This document shows, one piece after another, positions 27,201 to 35,102 of a stretch of 64,000 nucleotides of DNA. Source of the DNA: Vibrio tapetis subsp. tapetis (GTDB lineage: Bacteria; Pseudomonadota; Gammaproteobacteria; Enterobacterales; Vibrionaceae); assembly GCF_900233005.1 (NCBI RefSeq), contig NZ_LT960611.1, positions 620,001 through 684,000 of the forward strand. The letters are read 5' to 3'. The notes beneath the pieces were generated by a model. It made no database searches. It saw nothing but the letters and a program-made list of their open reading frames with translations, and was not told the origin of the DNA. Every line of letters begins with the position of its first letter. The first letter of the stretch is position 1. The position numbers were made by a program, and so were the translations under genes.

Positions 27201-28280
27201 ATGAAAAAATTGGTTTTTACTCCAGATGAGCTTGAAATTGATACAGAAGCGACACCTTTCGTTTTTGTTGATTACTTGTCGTGGTCTATCCCTTACGCAG
27301 CACTTAGGCATGCTCACAAATCAGATTTAACGTCTCCTATCTGGGCATCACTTCCAAAAGCTGATTATCGAATGGCTAAAACTCCAGAACAAAAAGAAAA
27401 ACTTGTCGAGCGTTATAAACAAAAATGGAACGTAGCCATGATGGATAGACTTGAAGCCTTTTGTCTTCATGTTCTTGGTCTTCGAATGTCTTCTTGGCGC
27501 GGTAAAGGCTTGTATGGGTATGAAGATTCTTGTCATCTGATGTCAAAACACTCTAATAAACACGTTGGTTTTATTGCCTTGGGTGGTAACCGTGGAACCT
27601 GTTATTTCCAAATTGAGGGGCTAGGGTGTCAGCATCTTTTTCAGCACACCTCTGCTTTTCGCTTGCATTGGTGGTTACAGCTTTTGGATTGTTCACGCCT
27701 TTCTCGTATTGATTTAGCGGTAGATGATTTTCACGGTTTGTTTGGGCGTGAGTACGCTAAAAAAGCCTATGCAGATGATGCCTTTCGAACACACCCTCAA
27801 GGTCGAGGGCCTAGTGCAGGTGAACGATATTTTGCTGAGTCGGGGGGTAAGGTGCTCAATGAATCTTTTGAGGTTGGTCAGCGTTCCTCGCGGATTTACT
27901 GGCGAATTTATAACAAGGCTGCGCAACTCGGCCTAGATATGTTTTGGTTTCGTAGTGAGGTGGAATTGAAAGACACGCCTATTGATGTATTGCTCGACAT
28001 ATCCGGCGTATTTGCTGGCTTGTGTGCATATTCAGCATCCATAGTCGATTCAATGCCAGTAAAGGTGGTCACAAAAAAGAAACAAGCTGCACTCGACATT
28101 CACGGGCGTGTTCGCTGGGCTCGTCGTCAAGTGGGGCGAACGTTGCACGATATTGCTAAACATTTTGGCGGTGATTTAGAAAAAACTTTCGGTGTATTGA
28201 TATCGAAAGACTTTCATGACGATGGGCTGTCATTACCTGATACCTATCGAAAAGTAATAGACGAGATAATAGGAACTTAA
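27201..28280 (+). CDS. rstA: RstA-like phage replication initiation protein
   Basis: A 359-residue protein of the RstA / Rep_trans-type initiator family used by CTX and f237 phages. Recognisable segments are FVDYLSWSIPYAAL at residues 22-35, GGNRGTCYFQIEGLGC near the middle, SRIDLAVDDFHG (with paired acidic residues for metal binding) and RSSRIYWRIYNKAAQLG, which carries the tyrosines of the nicking site. It would nick the plus origin for rolling-circle replication. It starts after AGGAT and is followed two bases later by the rstB-like gene. It belongs to a different initiator family from that of element 1. Confidence 0.88.
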   Translation: MKKLVFTPDELEIDTEATPFVFVDYLSWSIPYAALRHAHKSDLTSPIWASLPKADYRMAKTPEQKEKLVERYKQKWNVAMMDRLEAFCLHVLGLRMSSWRGKGLYGYEDSCHLMSKHSNKHVGFIALGGNRGTCYFQIEGLGCQHLFQHTSAFRLHWWLQLLDCSRLSRIDLAVDDFHGLFGREYAKKAYADDAFRTHPQGRGPSAGERYFAESGGKVLNESFEVGQRSSRIYWRIYNKAAQLGLDMFWFRSEVELKDTPIDVLLDISGVFAGLCAYSASIVDSMPVKVVTKKKQAALDIHGRVRWARRQVGRTLHDIAKHFGGDLEKTFGVLISKDFHDDGLSLPDTYRKVIDEIIGT

Positions 28281-28281
28281 T

Positions 28282-28617
28282 ATGAAATACGTAATTCTAG
28301 GCGCTTTCTATGCTGAGGGCGTAGGTAAAGACTCTGGTAAAAAATATGACTATGGTGAGCTCCATATCGGCGTCCCTTTTCAATCATGGGACAACAACAA
28401 CGGAAAGGGGGTCGGTCGTGGTTTTGATGCTTCAAAACTTCAATTTAATAAAACGCCTGAGCTATTAGCAAAAATTGAGTCGGCTGCATTCCCTATTCTT
28501 GCTGATGTAAAAATGGAGCCTAGTCCTGAAGACCCAAACAAGAATATTGCACTTGATTTTGATGTGATCACTTCGTTGTTTGACAATCTCCATGACAAAG
28601 GGAAAAAGGCTATCTAA
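28282..28617 (+). CDS. rstB: RstB-like ssDNA-binding / integration-associated phage protein
   Basis: A 111-residue protein that follows the initiator gene, the place of RstB in CTX and of the 117-residue protein of f237. Short glycine-rich and aromatic segments (GKDSGKKYDYGELHIGV) and an acidic C-terminal half suit an OB-type ssDNA-binding protein. RstB of CTX is needed for integration and binds ssDNA; whether this one has both roles is unknown. Its stop overlaps the next start by one base. Assignment relies on position and size more than on sequence. Confidence 0.72.
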   Translation: MKYVILGAFYAEGVGKDSGKKYDYGELHIGVPFQSWDNNNGKGVGRGFDASKLQFNKTPELLAKIESAAFPILADVKMEPSPEDPNKNIALDFDVITSLFDNLHDKGKKAI

Positions 28618-28856
28618 TGGCCTCCTGTCTAATCCTCGGAGTGGACAGTTATTTAAAGGTAAGCCCTAGTTTGCCTTTAAACGAGTGTCAGTTGGTCGCT
28701 ATATCCACTACGGAATATAACGACATGGTCACTACTCCAATTAATCAATTAACCATTGACCCTGAGATTTACACGCTCGTGTCTGGATACATGCTTTTAT
28801 CATTTTTATCTGGTCATGTTTTAGGGCGAATTTTGAAAGGGTTAGGAAAAGGATAA
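28617..28856 (+). CDS. Small phage membrane protein (f237 81-residue type)
   Basis: A 79-residue protein with one C-terminal membrane helix (YTLVSGYMLLSFLSGHVLGRIL). It overlaps the rstB-like stop by one base and precedes the major coat gene by four bases. Its size and place match the 81-residue unknown protein in f237 and the Psh position in CTX. A minor virion cap protein or assembly factor is likely. Confidence 0.7.
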   Translation: MASCLILGVDSYLKVSPSLPLNECQLVAISTTEYNDMVTTPINQLTIDPEIYTLVSGYMLLSFLSGHVLGRILKGLGKG

Positions 28857-28860
28857 CACC

Positions 28861-29070
28861 ATGAAAAACATGAAAATTAAAATCATCACTCTTACTGCTT
28901 TACTTGCTTCTGGCTCTGCGGCTGCTGAGGATTCAGCGATTACAACGGCTCTTAAAGCGGCTATTGCAACAGGTCAAGAGAACTACGGCTATGTTGTCGT
29001 AGGTTTGATTGCTTTGGCGGCGCTTGGCTTCGGGTTGCGTTCAATCACTGGCGGAATGAAGAGTGCTTAA
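28861..29070 (+). CDS. Major coat protein (pVIII-like)
   Basis: A 69-residue precursor. The signal peptide ends in SGSAAA before EDSAITT, which leaves a mature coat of about 47 residues: an amphipathic acidic helix, a membrane helix (YVVVGLIALAALGFGL) and a basic C-terminus (RSITGGMK) that would contact DNA. This is the standard layout of inovirus major coats. The start with a RBS of AAGGATAAC precedes the ATG. A terminator 85 bases later fits the high expression of this gene. Element 1 has no counterpart. Confidence 0.9.
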   Translation: MKNMKIKIITLTALLASGSAAAEDSAITTALKAAIATGQENYGYVVVGLIALAALGFGLRSITGGMKSA

Positions 29071-29167
29071 CGCTGCGGACACATCAAGCCTTTTAAGTAT
29101 ATTGCTTGGTGTGTCCATTTCCATGGCGTTCATCTATGGAATTTATACAGGTATCAACGCATCGTAA
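29063..29167 (+). CDS. Candidate 34-residue minor coat protein (pVII/pIX-like)
   Basis: A GTG start overlaps the last eight bases of the major coat gene and opens a 34-residue frame (VLNAADTSSLLSILLG...). About 20 residues form one membrane helix (LLSILLGVSISMAFIYGIYTG), the architecture of pVII and pIX, the tip proteins that begin virion assembly. GGAATGAAG lies at a suitable distance before the GTG. The frame stops inside the terminator hairpin. It is too short for ordinary gene calling. Support is by architecture and position; no direct homolog is known to me. Confidence 0.5.
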   Translation: MLNAADTSSLLSILLGVSISMAFIYGIYTGINAS

Positions 29168-29182
29168 TGGTGCGTTTTTTTT
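29156..29182 (+). terminator. Terminator after the major coat gene
   Basis: AACGCATC pairs with GGTGCGTT (one G-T pair) around GTAAT, followed by T6. It separates the abundant coat transcript from adsorption and assembly genes, as in other inoviruses. Confidence 0.85.
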
Positions 29183-29203
29183 GCTTAAAATAGGGGGCTT
29201 AAC

Positions 29204-30610
29204 ATGGCTCGATTTTTAATTATTTTGGCCTTCTTGTTTACCTCCTTATCTCATGCAGCGGTGGTCAATGAATGCCCTAGCGGTGAAGTGAAAAACCATG
29301 CTGGCGTTTGTGAACAATACTGCTCGTTTAAGAAAAACATCAATAGTGAAGTCAGTTTGTCATGGTCAAAACTGGTTTATGGTGATGATGTCAAATCCGC
29401 TTGTTACGCTCGGGGTTACGTTGCTTGCAAGCTCAAAGCAACGGGTGCGGTTCAAATTGAAGTCAGCAGTCATTTGAATATACGAGACTTTACTTGGACA
29501 GGTGAAACTTGTCCTTTTGGTGAGTCTGGGGAGTTCTATGGCGGCAATGTTGACGGCTGTGTCATTGAACCTGGTTCAACGTCTTGTTGGGATGAAAACC
29601 CTCTGCCAACTCCTGATCCAAAACCACCGACAACAATTGATTGCACCGGTGATAATTGTAATAGTTTGCTTTCTTCTCATGTCTGGCAGGCTGTTAATGA
29701 TTACGATGACTATGCCGATAAGACATTGAACATGATGGCGGCTGAACTTGGTCGTCGAGGTCAGTTAAATACAAAGCTTTCTAACCTCCAAGCATTGATT
29801 AACAATGTTGGCGTAAAGACCAGTAATGCTATTTCGGATGTCACGAACCTGACAGGCCAAATGGTTTCAGATACGAACGAAACCATGATCACTAAAATGA
29901 ATGCTATTGCTAGTGATGTGAAATCTTCCACTACGGCTGTATCGCAAAGCTTAGCGGATTTATCGACGAAAACGGATGTTAATCGCCAGACTGTTACCTT
30001 GATGCAAGCACTTCAAAAAGGGGGTGATGATGCTCAATTGAAGTCGATAGATAGTAAGCTTAGGTCTGTGAAAGATTCATTGAATGACATTAGTAATTAT
30101 GAACGAACAGAGCAAAAAGGCTTATTGAAATTTATTAGAAAAAATACAGATGGTATTAAAAAGAATGTTAACAAAGTAAACAACAATCTGAACAACACCA
30201 ATAAAAAATTGGATGCCATTAACGAATCAAATAATGATATAGCCAATAAAACACAACAATTAATTGATGAACTGTCCGTTGCGGGTGGTCACATCCCAAA
30301 ATCTAACATTGTGATAGACGACAATACATTTATTACCGACACAATGAGAAGCAAGGTAAAGGCAGATATTGAGCAATTAGAGTTGGATTACTCTAATAAA
30401 ATAAAAGAGTTTAAATCTGAGTTTGATTTTAAAGCTGAATTAAAGAATGGTGGATTTAAAGAGCATAAGCTTGATTTATTCGTTAACGGTGAAACGCATA
30501 GTTTTTCTTCTGCTGTATTTGTTGGCTTAGTGGATAATGCAAATTATATTGCGGCTATCATTATGTTTATTGCAGCTATGGCAGGAATAAAAGTGATAAT
30601 GAAGGGGTAG
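29204..30610 (+). CDS. Minor coat/adsorption protein (pIII / OrfU-like)
   Basis: A 468-residue protein with a signal peptide cut near SHA-AVV, a Cys-rich N-terminal domain (about ten Cys in residues 20-150) ending in a proline-rich linker, a long Asn/Lys/Ser-rich coiled-coil region (residues ~165-355), and one C-terminal membrane helix (YIAAIIMFIAAMAGIKVIM). This is the order of receptor-binding, linker and anchor parts in pIII-type proteins. It would bind the primary receptor and TolA and release virions from the membrane. The receptor cannot be told from the sequence. It follows the coat terminator and precedes the pVI-like gene. Confidence 0.82.
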   Translation: MARFLIILAFLFTSLSHAAVVNECPSGEVKNHAGVCEQYCSFKKNINSEVSLSWSKLVYGDDVKSACYARGYVACKLKATGAVQIEVSSHLNIRDFTWTGETCPFGESGEFYGGNVDGCVIEPGSTSCWDENPLPTPDPKPPTTIDCTGDNCNSLLSSHVWQAVNDYDDYADKTLNMMAAELGRRGQLNTKLSNLQALINNVGVKTSNAISDVTNLTGQMVSDTNETMITKMNAIASDVKSSTTAVSQSLADLSTKTDVNRQTVTLMQALQKGGDDAQLKSIDSKLRSVKDSLNDISNYERTEQKGLLKFIRKNTDGIKKNVNKVNNNLNNTNKKLDAINESNNDIANKTQQLIDELSVAGGHIPKSNIVIDDNTFITDTMRSKVKADIEQLELDYSNKIKEFKSEFDFKAELKNGGFKEHKLDLFVNGETHSFSSAVFVGLVDNANYIAAIIMFIAAMAGIKVIMKG

Positions 30611-30613
30611 GTG

Positions 30614-30958
30614 ATGGATTCTATTTACGATTTACTAGGTTCTATGTCAGATATGTTTAAGTCAGTTGAAGCTTATTTATTGGCGATACCAGATATGTTT
30701 GACGATTTACTCGCACATTTACACTACTGGTATATTAAAGGAAAGTTGACGTTTGCTCTGTTCTTTATCGAGCTTTCTTACAATACGGCCAAGGTGTTTC
30801 TTAATGAAATTGGTTTCAATCGATTAATTGAAACCTCGTTCAATGCTTTACCTGACGAACTTCGTTATTACGCTTTCTTGTTCAAAGTCCCAGACGCAAT
30901 CACGTTGTATATGAATTGCTTATCAACGGCTCTTGTTATGCGTTTATCAAGGTGGTAA
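30614..30958 (+). CDS. pVI-like minor virion protein
   Basis: A 114-residue hydrophobic protein between the pIII-like and zot genes, where the pVI gene lies in inoviruses. It has an acidic N-terminal amphipathic part, a central hydrophobic segment (KLTFALFFIELSYNTAKVFLNEIG) and a C-terminal one (DAITLYMNCLSTALVMRL). The ATG at 30614 is preferred to the GTG at 30611 because AAGGGG lies 5-10 bases before it. Its C-terminus overlaps the region before zot. It would hold pIII at the virion end. Confidence 0.72.
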   Translation: MDSIYDLLGSMSDMFKSVEAYLLAIPDMFDDLLAHLHYWYIKGKLTFALFFIELSYNTAKVFLNEIGFNRLIETSFNALPDELRYYAFLFKVPDAITLYMNCLSTALVMRLSRW

Positions 30959-30965
30959 TGACTTT

Positions 30966-32372
30966 ATGGCTATCAGTATCAGAACGGGGGCTAACGGCTC
31001 TTACAAAACCGCTTATGTAGTTTGGTTTGTTATTCTTCCTGCTTTACGTGCGGGTCGTGTAGTGGTGACGAACATCGAGGGCATGGAGCCACTTCCTGAA
31101 ATCGAGAGTCGTTTAGGCGAAAAATTCCCCTCTACAACTCGACTCATTAGGATATTTTCAAGGGATGTGGATGGGATTGACTTGTGGCAACACTTCTTTT
31201 GTTGGTGTCCTCTTGGGGCGCTTATCGTTGTTGATGAGTGCCAAGACATCATGTCTAAAAATATTGGCTTTGACTTAAGAAAAATTAAATCTCGTCCTTT
31301 CTCTGAGTTTGTTGATAATCTTCCTCCTGACTTCTCTGAGCTTTTTTATAGCCGTCACATCCCCGTTAATATGGATAGCCTTCGCTCTTGTGAGGTGGAT
31401 GATAGGGGGCGTGCTGAATACGATTCTGACGGTAAAATCATTTATCCATTGTCCTTTAACGAGGGCTTCATGAGGCATCGTAAATACAATTGGGATATTG
31501 AACTGTTATCACCTGATTGGAAGCAAATAGATTCAGGAATTAAAGCCTGTGCTGAGCAAGCTTTCTTTCATAAAAATAATGATGGAATTTTTTGGTCTAA
31601 GAGGCGACCTTATATTTATAAGCATAAGTTATCGGCGGCCTCTATTGAATTACCAAAGAAAAACGATGTTAATTTAACAAAGGAAAAAATTCCTGTTGAT
31701 GCTCACTTATTATATAAGTCAACAGGGACAGGCAAGGTGACGAAATCTGGGGGTGTTAACTTAATATTCAAGAACCCTAAGTTAATCATCGTAATGTTAA
31801 TTGGTTTGTTTTGTTTGGGGGTGTTAATTAATGGTCTATCCAATTTGGTTTTTGGTGAATCGCAGGAAGTGGAAAAAGTGGAGGAGGTTAAGAAGGGAGA
31901 ACAAACCAATAAGAACAACCAGAACAATACGGCATTGGCTTCTCAAGGTAATGAAAATGGTTCTGTTGTACATAGCGGTGGGAATACTGATTCGGTTTAT
32001 ATCGATGGGGATAATTTCCTTCATCTCTTAAACTCTCCAATCCCTGAACTTCAAATCAACGGTTTAAAGAATGTTTACCTAACCAGTTACACGTATATAT
32101 TTCTGACCGAAAAAAGACCGTATGACGTGAAGTTGCGGTTGTCATTAAAAGTCGAGACCGATTCGGGTAGCTATCATATTAATGAATCTTACTTAAGACG
32201 CAAAAAGATTGGGTTTAACGTATTGGATGAATGCTTGCTTGAGCTGGTTAAAGACGAGCGTTCTTATCTGGTCGGTTGCGCTCCATTGGATGAGCCAACC
32301 GAAACCCAATACGCATCAAATGGTGCTAAGCCAATATCATTTTCCAAAGACATTTTAAAGCTCAACAATTGA
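30966..32372 (+). CDS. zot: Zot-like phage assembly ATPase
   Basis: A 468-residue protein of the Zot / pI family, the inner-membrane morphogenesis ATPase. The Walker A is GANGSYKT at residues 8-15, a Walker B-like LIVVDECQDI lies near residue 86, and one membrane helix (IIVMLIGLFCLGVLINGL) near residue 276 divides the cytoplasmic ATPase from the periplasmic tail. The tail has two Cys. The ATG at 30966 is chosen because the family starts right before the Walker A; the frame extends upstream to 30933. In CTX the periplasmic end has toxin-like activity; whether this one does is unknown. A terminator follows. Confidence 0.92.
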   Translation: MAISIRTGANGSYKTAYVVWFVILPALRAGRVVVTNIEGMEPLPEIESRLGEKFPSTTRLIRIFSRDVDGIDLWQHFFCWCPLGALIVVDECQDIMSKNIGFDLRKIKSRPFSEFVDNLPPDFSELFYSRHIPVNMDSLRSCEVDDRGRAEYDSDGKIIYPLSFNEGFMRHRKYNWDIELLSPDWKQIDSGIKACAEQAFFHKNNDGIFWSKRRPYIYKHKLSAASIELPKKNDVNLTKEKIPVDAHLLYKSTGTGKVTKSGGVNLIFKNPKLIIVMLIGLFCLGVLINGLSNLVFGESQEVEKVEEVKKGEQTNKNNQNNTALASQGNENGSVVHSGGNTDSVYIDGDNFLHLLNSPIPELQINGLKNVYLTSYTYIFLTEKRPYDVKLRLSLKVETDSGSYHINESYLRRKKIGFNVLDECLLELVKDERSYLVGCAPLDEPTETQYASNGAKPISFSKDILKLNN

Positions 32373-32411
32373 AGTATAAAATTGATTGGTTTTTAGAGGT
32401 TATTTTTGGTT

Positions 32412-32441
32412 TTAAAAAAGCCACCTGAGTGGCTTTTTTAA
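32412..32441. terminator. Bidirectional terminator between zot and the YegP-like gene
   Basis: AAAAAAGCCAC pairs with GTGGCTTTTTT around CTGA, with an A-run and a T-run on the two sides, so it serves both convergent genes. Confidence 0.9.
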
Positions 32442-32457
32442 TTATTAAAAATTTTGA

Positions 32458-32640
32458 TTAAGTTTCATCTACTGTATTTGAGTTTGCATTGTTTTTAACA
32501 GATTGAATCCCATTCTCTGCGTTTTGCTTAGTGCTATACATTTCGCTTTGCGCAATTACTTGGTTGTTATCTGCTTTTAGTACAAAGTAGTATGGTTGTG
32601 AAGTGTTTTTATCTGATTTCTTGATTACATATTTGCCCAT
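32458..32640 (-). CDS. YegP-like DUF1508 small protein carried by element 2
   Basis: A 60-residue protein with the DUF1508 pattern: YVIKKS, then YYFVLKADNNQVIAQSEMY, then a helix with NAENGIQSVKNNA. YegP-type proteins hold one or two such beta-alpha units; this has one. The biochemical role is not established. It lies on the opposite strand at the right end of the phage, close to dif, where lysogenic-strand cargo genes sit, and has its own ribosome site (GGAGC). The gene may be expressed from the integrated state. Confidence 0.8.
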   Translation of the reverse strand: MGKYVIKKSDKNTSQPYYFVLKADNNQVIAQSEMYSTKQNAENGIQSVKNNANSNTVDET

Positions 32641-32820
32641 TTTAAGCTCCGTATAAGGTAAGTTATGAAAGAGTCAAATCTCTTCCAGCTTACTATATGG
32701 GTTCTGTTACATACAATATCAAGTGCATATCGCATATGAATGGAAAATATTGTCATATTTGTTCGAGGTTTTTCTATTTGATTGATAGGCCGCTTGTTAG
32801 GCGTAAGTTCAAATGCTCTT

Positions 32821-32848
32821 AGTGCGCATTATATATCTTATGTTAAAT
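32821..32848 (+). other. dif: Chromosome dimer resolution site dif (dif1)
   Basis: XerC arm AGTGCGCATTA, six-base centre TATATC, XerD arm TTATGTTAAAT. Both arms are identical to V. cholerae dif1 as I know it; only the centre differs. This is the sole site in the window with the canonical six-base spacing. XerCD with FtsK resolves chromosome dimers here, and the phages integrate next to it. Right of it, 32849-33012 holds no gene. Confidence 0.93.
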
Positions 32849-33012
32849 AAAGTTTCGAGGTATACATGAGAAGTACTCTCTAGCCCCTGCTTGTTATTGA
32901 ATTTTACCTGGTTGTCATACTATTTAACCATAATCTATATTTACCATAAAATAGCTAATAATCATTACTTTAATCAAAGATTAAGTCCTGACTATTAGCT
33001 TATAGCACGGCT

Positions 33013-35091
33013 TTATAGAAAACGACTAAGAGCGATTTGAAGATCTTTACTTCTCACCGGTTTGGTAATGAAGTCATTCATACCGGAGCTTAAACACTGC
33101 GCCTTATCATCAGGCATTGCGTGAGCAGTTAATGCAATGATTGGTAACGCGATGCTACGCTCTCTGATCTCTTTCGTTGCGGTAATGCCATCCATTTCTG
33201 GCATTGAAATATCCATAAAGACTACGTCGAGGCTTTGTTCATTTTCCTTCGCTATCTTAATGGCTTCTAGACCATTGTTCGCAATCGTAACGTTGTGCCC
33301 TAGGTTGTTGAGCAGGAGTCGGATGACCATTTGATTTGCTGGGCTGTCTTCCGCAACGAGTATGTTTAAAGATTGACGTTTAATGACTACTTCTTCGTTA
33401 TTGGTTGTAGTCTCTCTTAAGCTATCACTTTTAAAATGTGACGTGGTCACAGGGATAGAAACGGCAAAACGACTTCCCTGATCAATATCACTGGTTACGC
33501 ATATAGAGCCATCAAACGAATGAACCAAATGCTTTGTTATGGTTAGACCTAGGCCTGTTCCTCCATACTTCCGAGTTATGGAACTGTCGGCTTGAACAAA
33601 AGGGCTAAACAATTTGTCGATGGCATGTTGCTCCATACCGATACCCGTATCTTCTACTTCTAAATTAAGATATCGATTTTCGCTGAGCGAGATTGTTACT
33701 TTAATATGCCCAACAGAGGTAAATTTGATGGCATTTCCCACTAAGTTAAATAAGATTTGAGATAGCCTAGTTGGGTCAGTGTTGACATAGGTTGGTAGAT
33801 TTTCGTCAAGGGACGTAATGAATGTTAAGCCCTTTGACTCAGCCAATGGGTGGTATTGAGTCAAACTATTAGCTACAGTGTCACGTAGATTAACCACTTG
33901 TTTTTCAAGCTTAAAGCTTGAGGATTCAACTTTAGACAAATCAAGTACATCTGAAATGATCGCGAGTAATAACTCAGCTGACGATGCCATTAATTCTAAT
34001 CTGTCCTGGTCTTTATCTCTTGGTGCCGAATCTAATAATACGTCAATCAGCCCTAAAATTGCATTTAGCGGCGTTCTAATTTCGTGGCTCATCATCGCTA
34101 AGAATTCAGATTTGGCTCGATTTGCTTTCTCTGCTTCGAGTCGGGCTTTTTTCACTTCTAGAAATCTTCGTCGTCGTTGCGTAACGTCCTTTACAATACC
34201 TCGGTAACCAAGAAAGTTGCCATATTGATCGTAGTAAGGTGCCCCACTAACGCTTAACCATTCGTCAGTTAATTCGTCATTGCACCATTCTAGTTTTTTG
34301 AACGGCTTACGATTATCAAGCGACTCTCTTATTTCGTTGGCCAATTCGACATTGTTTATCTGACTTAAAAGATCCTTATTAGAGAGGTCAAAGCTCAATG
34401 AATTCACCTCTGACATATAGGTGAAATTCAACTGCTCGTCGGTTTCCCATAACCAATCACCAACACTATTGGCAAAATCATGAAAACGCTCCCTACTCCT
34501 TTTTAACTGCGCTGTTCGTGACATAACGATGGATTGAAGTTTTTCTTTGTACGTAATGTCGACCAGTGCACGTTCTATAAGAGGTAAAAATCGCATAAGA
34601 GCCGCTTTACTCTCAAAACCAAACTGCGACCTACGTTTGCCGAAAAATAAAATAACACACTGATTCGCCTCAGTTTTAACCCCCGTCAATAAGACGGAAC
34701 CAATTTGATCTTTTACGATTGAATTAAAATGTTCAAACTGGGTTAATACGCTTGGTTTATATAAGACAATGCAGTCTCCATCTATTCCACGCTCAAATTT
34801 TTCATCGTATTCCCACGACTCACATGCAAGAGCTTGGTTGGTTGACAGCAATGTTTTAAAAGGTTCTTCAGCTTCAGATCTCGATAAAATAACAGCATCT
34901 TCAAAGCTAATATATTGCTTTAACACTGGAAGTAATACGTTAAATGTTTGTTGTTTACTATGAGTACCACTCATCGATGACAACGCATCCAAAATTGCCC
35001 TATTTTCGTTCATAAGACGTTGTTCATTAGCTTTACTTTTTTGCAATGCTAAATTGGATTCTTCAAGTTGTTCTTTTTCTAACGTATTCAT
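33013..35091 (-). CDS. Hybrid sensor histidine kinase, VpsS-like
   Basis: A 692-residue soluble kinase. Residues 1-40 are coiled coil, ~45-185 a GAF-like region, ~202-308 a PAS domain, then HisKA with phospho-acceptor His336 (MMSHEIRTPLNA), HATPase with the N-box (NAIKFT), GIGM and GTGLGL boxes, and a receiver domain (574-692) with phospho-acceptor Asp627 (FMDIS). There are no membrane helices, so input must come from a soluble partner. The FIST-domain gene just upstream is that partner. The pair corresponds to V. cholerae VpsS and NosP, which feed the quorum-sensing/biofilm phosphorelay. The start codon is 11 bases after the FIST gene stop. Confidence 0.88.
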   Translation of the reverse strand: MNTLEKEQLEESNLALQKSKANEQRLMNENRAILDALSSMSGTHSKQQTFNVLLPVLKQYISFEDAVILSRSEAEEPFKTLLSTNQALACESWEYDEKFERGIDGDCIVLYKPSVLTQFEHFNSIVKDQIGSVLLTGVKTEANQCVILFFGKRRSQFGFESKAALMRFLPLIERALVDITYKEKLQSIVMSRTAQLKRSRERFHDFANSVGDWLWETDEQLNFTYMSEVNSLSFDLSNKDLLSQINNVELANEIRESLDNRKPFKKLEWCNDELTDEWLSVSGAPYYDQYGNFLGYRGIVKDVTQRRRRFLEVKKARLEAEKANRAKSEFLAMMSHEIRTPLNAILGLIDVLLDSAPRDKDQDRLELMASSAELLLAIISDVLDLSKVESSSFKLEKQVVNLRDTVANSLTQYHPLAESKGLTFITSLDENLPTYVNTDPTRLSQILFNLVGNAIKFTSVGHIKVTISLSENRYLNLEVEDTGIGMEQHAIDKLFSPFVQADSSITRKYGGTGLGLTITKHLVHSFDGSICVTSDIDQGSRFAVSIPVTTSHFKSDSLRETTTNNEEVVIKRQSLNILVAEDSPANQMVIRLLLNNLGHNVTIANNGLEAIKIAKENEQSLDVVFMDISMPEMDGITATKEIRERSIALPIIALTAHAMPDDKAQCLSSGMNDFITKPVRSKDLQIALSRFL

Positions 35092-35102
35092 CCGACATTC
35101 TT

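Larger units (their letters stand above)
25968..32820 (+). mobile_element. IMEX element 2: complete CTX/f237-like filamentous prophage
   Basis: A 6.85-kb element between a folded attachment site (25968) and the chromosomal dif (32821). The gene order is regulator side on the minus strand, then rstA-like, rstB-like, a small unknown gene, major coat, a 34-codon coat candidate, terminator, pIII-like, pVI-like, zot, and a reverse-strand YegP-like gene. The order and protein sizes match Vibrio parahaemolyticus phage f237/Vf33 and the CTX core. No toxin gene is present. All frames are intact, so the phage could be active. Confidence 0.9.

Noticed and set aside
32790..32812. CGCCTAACAAGC (minus strand) resembling one end of an integron attC site close to dif
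   Set aside because: Only one half is visible; no paired inverted end or integrase gene is near.
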